Assembly: GCF_905171765.1 (NCBI RefSeq)
Contig: NC_053392.1
Span: 498,338,556 to 498,402,555 of the forward strand
Origin: Bufo bufo
Taxonomy: Eukaryota; Chordata; Amphibia; Anura; Bufonidae
Length of the DNA: 64,000 nucleotides
Reading direction: 5' to 3'
Shown here: positions 45,309 to 55,946 of the stretch, in pieces
How positions within the stretch are numbered: position 1 is the first letter of the stretch
Layout of the letters: the number at the start of each line of letters is the position of its first letter
Notes under the pieces: generated by a model
Databases searched by the model: none
The model's input: only the letters and a program-made list of their open reading frames with translations
Told to the model about the DNA's origin: nothing
Program-made: the position numbers and the translations under genes

Positions 45309-46898
45309 CTAACCCATAACTAGGGTGTTGTATGCTGGGATTGAGGCTCCCATGGGATCCGCGTCGGGCATCTCCTGAAAGAAAACCGGAAAATTAAATC
45401 TGGACAGTGCATCTGCTGCTACATTTTTTTGGCCCTGAATGTGTTCGCCTGAAAAACGGAAGTTGAGAGAAAGGGATAACCATACTAGTCTGAGCAGCAA
45501 TGACATGATCTTGGGTGACTTGGCTCTTTGTTTGTCCATCGATGTCGACTAACGCCTGACTATCCGTGATAAACAAGACGGAGGAGTTGGCCCACTGTTC
45601 GCCCCAGACTCGAGCAGCGGCGACTATTGGATATAGCTCCAGGAGAGGAGATGATTTTAAGGCTTCTGTGTCTGAGCTCAGTTCTAGGGGCCACCCGCCT
45701 GCCAACCAGTGGTTACCGAAAAATGGCTGCAAACCCGGCTGACCCTGCTGCGTCCAAAAAAACAATGGGTGAGAGCGTGGTTCGAGGGGGAATGAATAAA
45801 GAAACGCCATTCCAGTCTGCTAAAAAAGATTTCCACATGGTCAGGTCTGCTCTGGCATGACTATCTAGGGGAATGGTGCTGTCTTGATCTTGAGCCTCGG
45901 GGAGAAGCTGAAGCAACCTCTACATGAATGATTTGCCTTGAGGCATGACCCTGGTCGCAAAGTTAAGCATCCCCAAAAGAGACTGGAGCTCCGTTTTGGT
46001 GACGGAATTTGCGAGCCCGGCTTTGGCTATGGCTGCTCGGATCTTGGTCAGCTTTTCTGCTAGGAGCCTGGCTTCCATCCGGACCGTGTCCAGAATGATG
46101 CCTAGGAAGCTGACCTGGGTGGCTGGCCCTTCTGTCTTATTTAAAGCTATCGGTACCTGTAACTGTTTGAAGGTTTCCGTTAGCGTGGCTAGGGCGGACG
46201 GGTGAGGATGCTGCTTCTCGACTATCAGGAAGTCATCCAAATAGTGGATAACCATTGGCAAGTCACCGTGGTGGACCAAGATCCAGTGGAGAGCTTTCGC
46301 CAGCTGGTCAAAAATCCAGGGACTGCTTTTGCATCCGAAAGTGAGTCGGTTTGCAAAGTAAAACTTGTTGGACCATCTGATGCCGTAATAACCCCAAAGC
46401 TGCGGCCGAACAGGCAGCAGCTTAAAAGCGTTGGCTATGTCTGCCTTCGTGAGCCAAGAGCCCTTGCCTGAGAGCAAGATGAGTTGTACTGCCTGGTCGA
46501 TGGAGGAATATCGCATTGAATACTTGTCTGATGGTATCAGGGAATTCAGGCTTGGGGTGGAAGAAGCATGTGGAGCGGACAAGTCGTAAATTAGACGTTT
46601 TTTATTTGACGACTGTTTAGACACAATGCCAATTGGGTTAATGCGCCAGTGCTGGAAGGGAACATCAGTGAAGGGGCCCAACAAAAAACCCTTGTTGACC
46701 TCTGCTTGGAGCAGAGTTTCGACCGTTTCTGGGTCCTGACTAGCGGATAGCAGGTTACGACCCTCTCAATTGGCTTGTGGAAGAGCGATTATCCCTGTAT
46801 GAAAACCTTCATGGAAGCCAGAGATCAGGAAATCTACGAAGACTCGGTCATGGTGGTTTTTAAGGAGCCCCGACAGCAATTCGACATTAATGTTGGTT
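45309..46898 (-). pseudogene. Ngaro reverse transcriptase and RNase H
   Basis: RT copies the element RNA. A leader VFVDFLISGFHEGFHTG is followed by a TGA near 46770 and then RT proper: HWRINPIGIVSKQ, KRLIYDLSAPH, LTKADIANAFKLLPV, FGCKSSPWIFDQLAKAL and the catalytic HYLDDFLIV, then VSFLGIILDT. RNase H follows with SPLLELYPIVAAARVWG and LFITDSQALVDI. Frames change near 45918 and 45400. The RT block 45920-46684 is fully open. Confidence 0.9.
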
Positions 46899-46900
46899 AG

Positions 46901-47903
46901 TCATAGCTGTTTGGACGCCTTCCTAGGGCACGTGGAGCGAGGGTGGGCTCTAAAACATAATGAACAAATGTGGAGGGCCCTGCACGCGTTGAAGGCACAA
47001 CTTCCCAGATTGAAATTGTTGCATAGTTGGCTCTTGCCGAGGTACACTAAGGGTCTACCTAGTTTGTCAATTGTGCTGGAGTTCCCCTGAGTACCGGAGA
47101 GTCCGGGCAATGCCCCTTGCGGGATAGCAGGGTTGGAGTTCGGGCACCATTCGGTGGAGTGGAATATGGATTGGCAACTTGAGCATGTGGGAGCCCGGAG
47201 ACCCGCGAAGTGCCGGCAGAATAATTCCATATCCATCTCCGCCCAATTAGTGGCGAACTGGAATTGGGAGAGCGCTGCTGCTGCTTTGGCGGAAAAGGAC
47301 CGGTGGAAATCGTAGAAAGCCGATCCACCATATTTCTGACCCAGGTCGGTGACCCGATATAGGTATTTATCCAGTTCCTCCCTCCTATCCGGCTGGACTG
47401 AACATACCACATCCCTGTATATGCTGAAGGCTAGCACGAATTCGGGGATGGTCAACTTTTGCTTTCAGGACTATTGACACGTCCCCGCAATTGATCACTC
47501 GATTTTCTGGGACATCTTGGGACGCTATAAGGATAGATGCCAGGTTTATATCCCTCCCTGCCAAGATATCCTTTTTGAGGTTATCTGGTAAAAAATGGGA
47601 TGGGGCAATCTGGGGGGGGGGGGGGCATATGAGTACCTGGAAGAAGCTGTGGGGGGTTGGTGCTGGTGCCTGGGTCTGACCGGATACTGACGGCTGAGAT
47701 TCCAGGACGCCCACCCTGGACTGGATGTCTGAGATGGAGCTGACTAAGCCACTAATGGAGGATTGGAGTTGGGCCAATGAAAGCTGAATAGACGGTAGGG
47801 AAGTTTGTTCCTGTGAGGGCCCGGCCTCTGTCGTCAGTAGCCTATAAAGTTCAGCTTTCCTGGCAGAAGCTGGGTACCGGATCCCTTTTTTGTTCAGCTC
47901 CAT
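46901..47903 (-). pseudogene. Ngaro gag-like ORF1
   Basis: It begins MELNKKGIRYPASARKAELY (a SAP-like helix pair), with a Gln/Ser-rich coiled region (LAQLQSSISGLVSSISDIQS), then, after a frameshift near 47455, IPEFVLAFSIYRDVVCSV and a C-terminal cysteine cluster (CSSCQSIFHSTEWCP, then CNNFNLGSC, CSLCFRAHPRSTC). Cys-rich tails of this kind are usual in DIRS-order gag proteins and should bind nucleic acid. Confidence 0.8.
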
Positions 47904-48489
47904 GATCAGTTTTGGGATGGTCCAGCTCCGGAGGGACCCGTTGTTGGCCTGGCCCTAAATCGATGAGCCTAGCATGGAACCATTGTCCTCTATGTCGGAC
48001 ACCTGTGACATCGTGGACCAGTCTTTAACCGGACCAAGACCTGTTCCTAGGTAGTCGAATGACCCGTTCCTGGCTTGCCACTATCAGAAAAACCAACAAT
48101 AAGAACTAACAAAGTATATACAGACTGGGGTGTGCATGGATAGAACCTACCGATGCTTTTACCCTTATTGCGCATTTCTTACCTTGCGGGGCTTTGCCTG
48201 ATTTGAAGACGATAGTGGCCGGAAGACACTTCTAGGAATCTGAGGGGGAACATTAAGTAGACTGAATAACGTAACCGTGGAGGCAAGATGCGGACCGTGA
48301 GACCCTTCGCCGTCCGGGGGGCTCTTAACTAAAAGCCGGGCCAGGATAGCCTGCGGGAGTGTGGAGGGCTCAACCTGACATAGTGTGGTAGCAGCGGCGG
48401 CTGAACCTGACAGTCTAGTTGTCGGCCAAACAGTTAGTTTGTCTTGGGCGATCCAGGAGACAAAATAAATGACATGGCGTGGTATCAAC

Positions 48490-49120
48490 GGTAGCTGAAC
48501 CTGGACGATCCAGGTGACATACAACATTTAACATGGGCTGGACGATCCAGGTGACAGACAAGACATGGCCGGTAGCTGCCGTGGCTGGACCTGGGCGATC
48601 CAGGTGACATACAACATTTAACGTGGCCTGGACGATCCAGGTAACAAACAATAACATCACAGGTATCTGCGGCGGCTAGACCTGGGAGGTTCAGGAGACA
48701 TACAACTGGCGCGGCTGGGATCTGCAGCATACGACATTACACTCGGCCTGGACGATCCAGGTGACATACGACATTTAAAACTCGGCCTGGACGATCCAGG
48801 TAACAAACAACTGACATAGCTGAGTTCTGCAGCAGCTGGCCCTGCGGGATCCAGGTGACATGAAACATTGAACTCGGCCTGGACGATCCAGGTGTCATAC
48901 ATCATTGAATTCGGCCTGGACGATCCAGGTGACATGCAACATTAAATTCGGCCTGGACGATCCAGGTGACATGCAACATTGACTTCGGCCTGGACGATCC
49001 AGGTGACATGCAACATTAAACTCGGCCTGGACGATCCAGGTGACATGCAACATTGAATTTGGCCTGGACGATCCAGGTGACATGCAGCATTAAATTCAGC
49101 CTGGACGATCCAGGTTAGAG
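48490..49120. repeat. 36-bp satellite in the Ngaro leader, CCTGGACGATCCAGG
   Basis: About 14 units of 'cggcctggacgatccaggtgacatgcaacattaaatt'. Each carries CCTGGACGATCCAGG, a 6-bp stem hairpin around CGA. It lies between A1 and gag, in the 5' untranslated part of the element RNA. Confidence 0.93.
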
Positions 49121-49980
49121 ACAAAAATGACATAGCCGGTATCCGCAGCGGCTGAACATGGACGGACCAGATAAGCTACAGGCCTGTTGAACTGTTTGCT
49201 CATCGCTGTCCCCTCATGTCTAGGACATGCGTTTGGAAGCGGTGACTCTTGTTATGCGCAATCGAGGGCCCCTGGTACCTACTGCTGCTGTGAGGCCCCG
49301 CCTCCATATTATGCAGCAGCCCCGGCCTGCATGTTCCACATGGCCTAGACTGACCCGTGTTGTCAAGGTGTATATATATCCATTTATATGTAGTATGCCC
49401 CCCGGTACCGGCTGGGTGCCGGGCTGCCACTTGCCGGCTCGCCGCCAGTGCCCGATGTGCCCCTGCTGCGTATCTGTGCTGCCTCTGCTGTTTGCACGTG
49501 CTCCTGTGTTTGTACATGCATATTTTTAATAATTTTTTCTGGTGCCTAGGGAGGATCTAGGCTGTCTGTGGGCGTGCACGGCGCCCCTGGCTGCTTCCGG
49601 AGGTGGGGGGAGAACCCAGGACCTGCGCCCTGTGCCTTGCTGCGGAGTGCTGTCCCCCGTCGCTTGCCCCGTCCCTGAAGGAATTGGCGGCGGACGTGTG
49701 TGGGAGGTGTCGCTCGGCACTCTGCTGGAAGTGCCTGTTGAGCGCCGGCGGACGTGAGTGCGTTCCACCGTGGACCGCACGCAATGTGTGCGGACCTCTC
49801 GCGGGAAGCGATCCCTATCTGTGGACGGGGAAATGCTGTAAGCTCTGAGCTCCTGATACTCACTTGGGGACCGAAGAATCTCTCTGGAACGGTAGCGCTA
49901 TGCGTATAGCGAGGCGCACGTGGAGACGAAAAAATGAGGCTTGCTTGTGACGGCAGCTAGATGTGGCTCCTCCTACGGAA
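49121..49980 (-). other. GC-rich leader of Ngaro
   Basis: GC- and CpG-rich sequence between A1 and the satellite, the likely promoter/5' untranslated region. No protein is conserved; overlapping frames on both strands stay open because of base composition. Confidence 0.5.
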
Positions 49981-50068
49981 GTAAGTGAGACACACCACTA
50001 GAGAACAGGGGAGGCAGGTATATATAGGGTACCGACGCCCTGCCCACAAATACAGGCTGACCTCAGCC

Positions 50069-50074
<6 letters not shown>
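49981..50074 (-). repeat. Ngaro split repeat A1
   Basis: 94 bp nearly identical to 44105-44198 (one difference). It forms the 5' end of the element. Confidence 0.92.

Positions 50075-50126
<52 letters not shown>
50073..50126. repeat. (TA)n microsatellite, right flank of Ngaro
   Basis: About 27 TA units between the Ngaro A1 end and the Tc1 left end. Confidence 0.97.
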
Positions 50127-50129
<3 letters not shown>

Positions 50130-51062
50130 TGGATATAAAAAGTCTACACACCCCTGCTAAAATGTCAGGTTTCTGTAAAAAAAAATGTACCACTCAATTC
50201 AAAAAAGGAATGAAATCTTTTAGGTGGAGGGAAGAAAACAAAAAAAAAACTAAAATAATGTGGTTGCATAAGTGTGCACACCCTCTTATAACTGGGGATG
50301 TAGCTGTGTTCAGAATTAAGCAATCACATTCAAAATCATGTTAAATAGGAGCCAGTGCCTCTGATTAACCCCAAATAAAGTTCAGCTGCTCTAGTTGGTC
50401 TTTCCTGAAATTTTCTTAGTCACATCCCACAGCAAAAGCCATGGTCCACAGAGAGCTTCCAAAGCATCAGAGGGATATTATTGTTAAAAGGTATCAGTCA
50501 GGAGAAGGATACAAAAGATTTTCCAAGGCATTAGATATACCATGGAACACAGTCATCATCAAGTGGAGAAAATATGGCACAACAGTGACATTACTAAGAA
50601 CTGGACGTCCCTCCAAAATTTATGAAGATACAAGAAGAAAACTGGGAGGCTACCAAGAGGGCTACAGCAACATTAAAGGAGCTGCAGGGATATCTGGCAA
50701 GTACTGGCTGTGTGGTACATGTGACAACAATCTCCCGTATTCTTCATATGTCTGGGCTATGGGGTAGAGTGGCAAGACGAAAGCCTTTTCTTACGAAGAA
50801 AAACATCCAAGCCAGGCTACATTTTGCAAAAACACATCTGAAGTCTGACCAAAAGCATGTGGGAAAAGGTGTTATGGTCTGCTGAAACCAAAGTTGAACT
50901 TTTTGGCCATAATTCCAAAAGATATGTTTGGTGCAAAAACAACACTGCACATCACCAAAAGAACACTAGTTAAGCTAGAGGGAATTATGAATAGTTCCAA
51001 ATACTAGTCAATATTGGCACAAAACCTTCAGGCTTCTGCTAGAAAGCTGAATATGAAGAGGA
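50127..51062 (+). mobile_element. Tc1-like transposon, truncated and internally deleted
   Basis: Left end CAGTGGATATAAAAAGTC follows the TA run. The right end is lost where Penelope sequence begins. Same family as 36831. Confidence 0.88.
50441..51060 (+). pseudogene. Tc1-like transposase fragment
   Basis: MVHRELPKHQRDIIVKRYQS opens a helix-turn-helix domain; then TLKELQGYLASTGCVVHVTT and ILHMSGLWGRVARRKPFLTK in a second frame. The first catalytic block reads, with stops, VLWSAETKVELFGHN. Sequence between HHQKNT and the C-terminal KYQSILAQNLQASARKLN-type region is deleted, removing the second Asp. The Glu block is gone too. Confidence 0.85.
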
Positions 51063-52393
51063 ACTCTTTGTCCTGTTCAAATTGCGCCATATAGCAGTTT
51101 GCGTATGGCGGTGCGGCATTGGACCCCATCGCGGACCCGCACCACTGTTGGTAATACATGTCCTGAAAAATAAAATAGTTACGTTCCAGGACAATGGTCA
51201 GGAGAGCAAGAAAAAAATTATTTTGATCTTGTTTATATTCACTATTATCCAGCAAAGCTTTTACAGCAGATAAACCCCTGGTGTGCGTAATAGAAGTATA
51301 TAAACTGCACACATCAAAAGTTACTAGAATACACCCCTCATCAATGTGTACTTTATTGAGCTCTTCTAAAAAATGCTGTGTATCCCTAAGATAAGATGGA
51401 CAGAAAAAATATGTGGTAGGACAGCACCACTTACTTGGATGAGCTCAAGAGACTTTGCGGCGGTGCTCGTGGCGTCAGGTCTCGGCCTCAGAGACCCCCA
51501 AAGTTACCAGTAGAAATGAAAAAGGTCACGGCACTCAAAAAGCTTCCTTGTTCAGTGTTCTTTATTGCACCAAAAGTACAGCAGCAACGTTTCGACAATA
51601 GTCTTTATCAAGCTACTTCTGTGTGGAGTAAAAACCTTTTCCAGTAATATAGCCGGTAGAGAAAGTATGGAATCGGATGCAGCAACTATGGGTCGCCCTG
51701 GTGGGCGGTCCATAGCTTTGTGCACCTTTGGCAAGGTGTAGAGCACAGGAGTAATGGGATGTTGTTTTATTAAAAACTCACCTAATTTCTTATCTTTAAT
51801 GGCTTTCTCCTGGCTTTCCTGTATAAGAATATGTAATTCATGTTTTATATCAAATACTGGATCTCTCGATAAGAACTCATATGTATTACTGTCTGACAAC
51901 TGACTTAAGATCTCACCTAAATAATATTCCTTATCTAGTACCACCAGGGCTCCCCCCTTGTCATTGGGTTGAAAGATCATCGTGCCATCGTCCAATAAAT
52001 GGTTGACAGTTTGTCTTTCTAATGCAGAGAGGTTATGATGTAGATGAAAATGACCCCCTTTAAACTGTGCTGGTAATTTCTCTACATTCCTTTTTACTAA
52101 ACTAATATAAGTTTCAACGGGATGTTCAGTTTTGGGGGGCATATAATGGCTTTTTAATCGCAAACCAAACTGTTGTGAAGATAACAGACCATCAATTTTT
52201 TCAAAGGAATTAATGTCCCATGATATGGACTCTCCACTTTTGGAGAAATGTGCTTTCAACCGCATAGAGCGAAAGAAACGCTGAAGGTCCATATCCAAAT
52301 CGAAAGTATCAAGGGTTGCGGTCGGGCTGAATGACAGTCCCTTCTGCAATACTTGTATTTGTGCCGGGCTCAGAATATTCTTGAAATATTTAA
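51063..52393 (-). pseudogene. Penelope-like RT
   Basis: Blocks in order: FDLDMDLQRFFRSMRLKAHF, ETYISLVKRNVEKLP, LSALERQTVNHLL, KGGALVVLDKEYY, LYTLPKVHKAMDRPPGRPIV, LLEKVFTPH, an inserted fragment, then CSLYTSITHTRGLSAVK and MGSNAAPPYANCYM. These are fingers and palm of Penelope RT (the LYTLPKVHK and SLYTSI blocks are diagnostic). The metal-binding YxDD block and the GIY-YIG nuclease lie beyond the truncation. Confidence 0.9.
51425..51622 (-). mobile_element. Pseudo-LTR fragment of a second Penelope family
   Basis: It interrupts the RT between LLEKVFTPH and the block before CSLYTSI. Its minus strand reads CTTGATAAAGACTATTGTCG then AAACGTTGC and 'gcaataaagaaca', the usual Penelope pseudo-LTR phrase with a hammerhead-like core. 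Confidence 0.6.
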
Positions 52394-53176
52394 AGGGCTT
52401 CTGTCACCCCATTAAACCGTTTTTTTTTTTTCTTTACTAATAATCCCTACACTGCGATCTCAGCATACATAAGCTATATAATGATTTTCATTCAGTAGAA
52501 TTAGTTAAAAATCGATTTTTATAATATGTAAATTACCTTGCTACCAGCAAGTAGGGCGGCTACTTGCTGGTAGCAGCCGCATCCTCCGATGGTAATGACG
52601 CCCCCTCTGCTTGTTGATTGACAGGGCCAGGGAACGGAATCGTTCTCTGCTGGCCCTGCCTGTTTTCATTCAATATTTGGCGCCTGCGCCGCGGCCGTAC
52701 CTCTCTTCAATCTGCGCAGGCGCACTGAGAGGCGGCCACTCACTCGGCCGCTCCATCCTCAATGCGCCTGCGCCGATGACGTCACATCTACACCCGGCGC
52801 AGGCGCATTGAGGAGTGAGCGGCCGAGTGAGTGGCCGCCTCTCAGTGCGCCTGCGCAGATTGAAGAGATGTACGGCCGCGGCGCAGGCGCCAAATATTGA
52901 ATGAAAACAGGCAGGGCCAGCAGAGAACGATTCCGTTCCCTGGCCCTGTCAATCAACAAGCAGAGGGGGCGTCATTACCATCGGAGGATGCGGCTGCTAC
53001 CAGCAAGTAGCCGCCCTACTTGCTGGTAGCAAGGTAATTTACATATTATAAAAATCGATTTTTAACAAATTCTACTGAACGAAAATCATTAATTAGCTTA
53101 TGTATGATGAGATCGCAGTGTAGGGATTATTAGTAAAGAAAAAAAAAAAACGGTTTAATGGGGTGACAGAAGCCCT
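52394..53176. mobile_element. 783-bp near-perfect palindromic MITE (TTAA target)
   Basis: TTAA at 52390 and 53177 bracket AGGGCTTCTGTCACCCC and GGGGTGACAGAAGCCCT. The two ~380-bp arms pair almost throughout, leaving a ~20-base loop at about 52774-52795 that contains TGACGTCA. The centre is CpG-rich (GCGCCTGCGCC repeats). It splits the inverted Penelope copy; the empty site GCTTGTTTTAAATATTTC aligns with the plus-strand copy up to the target. Confidence 0.95.
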
Positions 53177-53256
53177 TTAAAACAAGCGAATCGGATGTAC
53201 CTGAGAGCGGGTCAGTCGCGGAGCGTCTACCTCCCCGATGATGTCGGCGGCCTGCC

Positions 53257-53496
53257 CTCAGGGCGGGCTATTTAAATCCTTGTTCATTTGTCTCTTTGTA
53301 ATCAGCTGTTCACTCACTGTTTGACAAAGGTACATGTACGTGCCGAAACGTGCGACACTATTATGAGTGACCAATAAAAGAATCATCTAGCAATCTATTG
53401 GAGTGCCGGTTTTCCTTTCATCGGTTTACCTGGGATGACACCTGCTGACCAAGCACCCATATTGTGACACAGTGACGCCTGACATCTTTGAACAAG
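53257..53496 (+). repeat. Penelope pseudo-LTR, left
   Basis: 240 bp. Contains TTTGACAAAGGTAC, a 5-bp stem GGTAC/GTGCC and GAAACGTGCGAC, enclosed by TCACTCA and TGAGTGA, i.e. a hammerhead-like fold with a degenerate CUGANGA box. AATAAAAG follows. Confidence 0.88.
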
Positions 53497-53599
53497 TACC
53501 TGCAGTCTTTTCGGAGCGTGCACACGTGGAGCGACAGCAGATAGCATTATACAGATGAGTACCTTTTAGGAAAAAGCTCGTCAAATAGTTGCACAGATT

Positions 53600-54715
53600 G
53601 ATTCCTCAGTGGAATTCTTGAAGATTCCAACTAGTGAATTTAGAAGTCTGGATCTGGAGAGAGAGCCAAAACATCTTATTTCTTTGGAGCTACATGCGGC
53701 CACTGTCGCAGAATACCATCGCGCACAACGCATACCACGTGGTTTGCGAGTGAATCTCAGGCCGACTTTGTTCTGCGATAATGTGGACTATTGTACCCAC
53801 TATGCTAATATATTAAATAAATGCTCCCTGGATTTAATTACTTTGACCATGGATCATCTATCTAAAGCCATCACGTACCGCAAACAGAGCATCACAGCTA
53901 TTGAGAATCAGCTGAGGGATTGTCTGCAATCATAGGAATTGTAAACATTAAAGACAAAGATCGACAAACAGTGCACAGATTTGAAAATCCAAATTCAGGC
54001 AACTAAAATGGCAAAATATATTCAGGACTAAGAGGATTATCTGACAAACCACATGTACCGATGGCAGGACAAGTCAGGTACCGCGATCCAGAACACCAGG
54101 CGCCCTGGGCGCAGGGCAGGAAATATATCATTAAGTTCTGGGAGCGACTCTACCACTGGCCAGCAGACCTCTTTTTCAGGAAGACGACGTCGTCCAAGAA
54201 GGCCAATACAAGGAGGGCAGGCCGCCGACATCATCGGGGAGGTATCCCCTCCGCGACTGACCCTCTCTCAGGTACATCCAATTTGCTTGTTGAAACTTAT
54301 ATTAGTTTAGTAAAAAGGGATGTAGAGAAATTACTAGCACAGTTTAAAGGGGGTCATTTTCATCTACATCATAACCTCTCTGCATTAGAAAGACAAACTG
54401 TCAACCATTTATTGGACGATGACACGATGATCTTTAAACCCGCTGACAAGGGGGGAGCTCTGGTGGTACTAGATAAGGAATATTATTTAGGTGAGATCTT
54501 AAGTCTTGCTACCTATCCCGTACCATTTTGATTAATTGGGACATAATGTCTCGCAACTTCGTTTTCAAATAATCGAAGAGGTAACATTGCCCAGGTGTAG
54601 GGGAAATAGAGCAGAGATGTTACTTAAACAAGAGGCATACTGGATTCATCGCTTGCAGACATTGACACCAAAGGGGTTAAACCGAGATTATGCTGTGACA
54701 AGCTTTTTATGATTA
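53600..54715 (+). pseudogene. Penelope-like polyprotein, two internal deletions
   Basis: N-terminal helices (RIPRGLRVNLRPTLF, NKCSLDLITLTMDHLSK) lead to GRRHHRGGIPSATDP. Then a deletion joins directly to ETYISLVKRDVEKLL, LSALERQTVNHLL and KGGALVVLDKEYYLGEIL. A second deletion joins to the C-terminal tail KQEAYWIHRLQTLTPKGLN, the last block of the GIY-YIG nuclease. The RT palm and the nuclease core are missing. The deletions are seen by comparison with the inverted copy next door. Confidence 0.88.
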
Positions 54716-54921
54716 TATTTTTTCTATGTGTATAATACCATGATACCTTTCTCGTGTCTGAACATATATGTTAAATTTTTCGCAGTGCAACTGAAAAATG
54801 TCCACAGAGCAGCTTCTAAGAGGAACTACAGAATCTTTGTAGTAACTATGTATACATTTTCTTTCTTATGTTTTGTAACTAGCCATAGTTTCCCTGGCAA
54901 CATGACGCCTACGTCATGTGA

Positions 54922-55161
54922 CTCAGGGCGGGCTATTTAAATCCTTGTTTATTTGTCTCTTTGTAATCAGCTGTTCACTCACTGTTTGACAAAGGCACAT
55001 GTACGTGCCGAAATGCTCGTCACTATTATGAGTGACCAATATAAGAATCATCTAGCAATTTATTGGAGTGCCGGTTTTCCTTTCATCGGTTTACCTGGGA
55101 CGACACCCTCTGACAGAGCACCCATATTGTGACGCAGTGACGCCCGACATCTTTGAACAAG
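54922..55161 (+). repeat. Penelope pseudo-LTR, right
   Basis: Same 240 bp with few changes. The stem is GGCAC/GTGCC (perfect) but the downstream box reads GAAATG. It is the 3' end of the copy. Confidence 0.88.
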
Positions 55162-55946
55162 CTCTATGGAATATTGCCAAGGCCCACCAGGGCCGGTTTC
55201 ATCCATTTCCAGAACAACGGGTCCGGGATCAATTGGCCTGCGAATGGGTATCCTGGGAGAACAGCATCAAGAGCATTGGGTGGCTGATTTGCACAAGTTG
55301 GTTCAGCGAGAGGTAAAGAACAAACACAGCCGGGATTTACAGCTGAATATCCAGAGGGCTAAAACTTTGATTACCCTGGACTGTTATGGGACACCCTGGT
55401 GGATATGTTTAAGGTTATGCTCCACAGCTCCAAGTTAGAGAGCAACAATGCAGCAAGGACTGGCAGACGGCCACTCAACAGCTGGGGACATACAGAACAG
55501 AGCCAGGCCCCAGAGTTCAACAGGACCAGTGTTTGTTTATGGGTGGGCTACTCGACTAACTCAGGCACCGACCGACAGGAGGTCAGGTACCTGGTTAGTC
55601 TACCTTTGGGGGGGAAGAAATGTCACAGAACCCACCGTGACCTGGGCTCCTGGAGGGAGCTGATGGCCAGCCTCTTTCTTAGCGACTATGGACCTAGGAA
55701 TTTGGAGACCCCCCCTTGTTTGGTTGAACCGGGTGTCCGGGGCCCAGGGATGGATGTTGCGGTTGAGCCTGGCCCTACAGCCATCCAATTTCCCAATTCA
55801 ACACAGGCTCTGGAAACCTAAGGCCAATGACCATGGACTATCTCGGCAAACGGAACGGAAGAGGTTGAATGTACCCTCATGGACATCCACAAGTGGACCC
55901 GTAGAGGGTCTCACCGGGTCTGCCGTCCTTTAACTTGGGGGAGACA
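55162..55946 (+). other. Interior of an LTR element upstream of its 3' LTR, protein not recognised
   Basis: Open stretches read HRGRFHPFPEQRVRDQLACE-like and HWVADLHKLVQREVKNK peptides that I cannot place. It ends in TTAACTTGGGGGAGACA directly before an LTR, so it is the 3' end of a retroelement interior. The 5' part is replaced by the Penelope copy. Confidence 0.45.

Larger units (their letters stand above)
43963..50074 (-). mobile_element. Ngaro-type (DIRS order) tyrosine-recombinase retrotransposon
   Basis: On the minus strand the order is A1 (50074-49981), a leader with a satellite, gag, RT-RNase H, tyrosine recombinase, B1 (44307-44207), A2 (44198-44105), B2 (44062-43963). Split direct repeats A1-B1-A2-B2 are diagnostic of Ngaro-like elements, which replicate through a circle and integrate by recombinase without target duplication. 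No methyltransferase is visible, unlike DIRS1 itself. A1 and A2 differ at one of 94 positions, so the copy is fairly young though its genes carry stops and frameshifts. Confidence 0.93.
51063..53256 (-). mobile_element. Penelope-like element, 5'- and 3'-truncated, inverted copy
   Basis: The minus-strand RT of a Poseidon-like Penelope element. It abuts the pseudo-LTR of the plus-strand copy at 53256 head to head, is truncated at 51063, and carries two later insertions (51425-51622 and 52394-53176). Confidence 0.9.
53257..55161 (+). mobile_element. Penelope-like element with both pseudo-LTRs, internally deleted
   Basis: Near-identical 240-bp direct repeats (53257-53496 and 54922-55161) flank an interior that keeps only the N-terminal region, a short RT segment and the extreme C-terminus of the polyprotein. 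It would be non-autonomous. Confidence 0.92.

Noticed and set aside
49526..49863. Several overlapping frames on both strands in the GC-rich Ngaro leader
   Set aside because: Stop-poor because of base composition; mutually overlapping; no conserved motif.
55399..55821. 140-codon frame before the 55.9-kb LTR as an envelope gene
   Set aside because: No signal peptide, fusion peptide or membrane span fits; I leave it as unrecognised retroelement interior.
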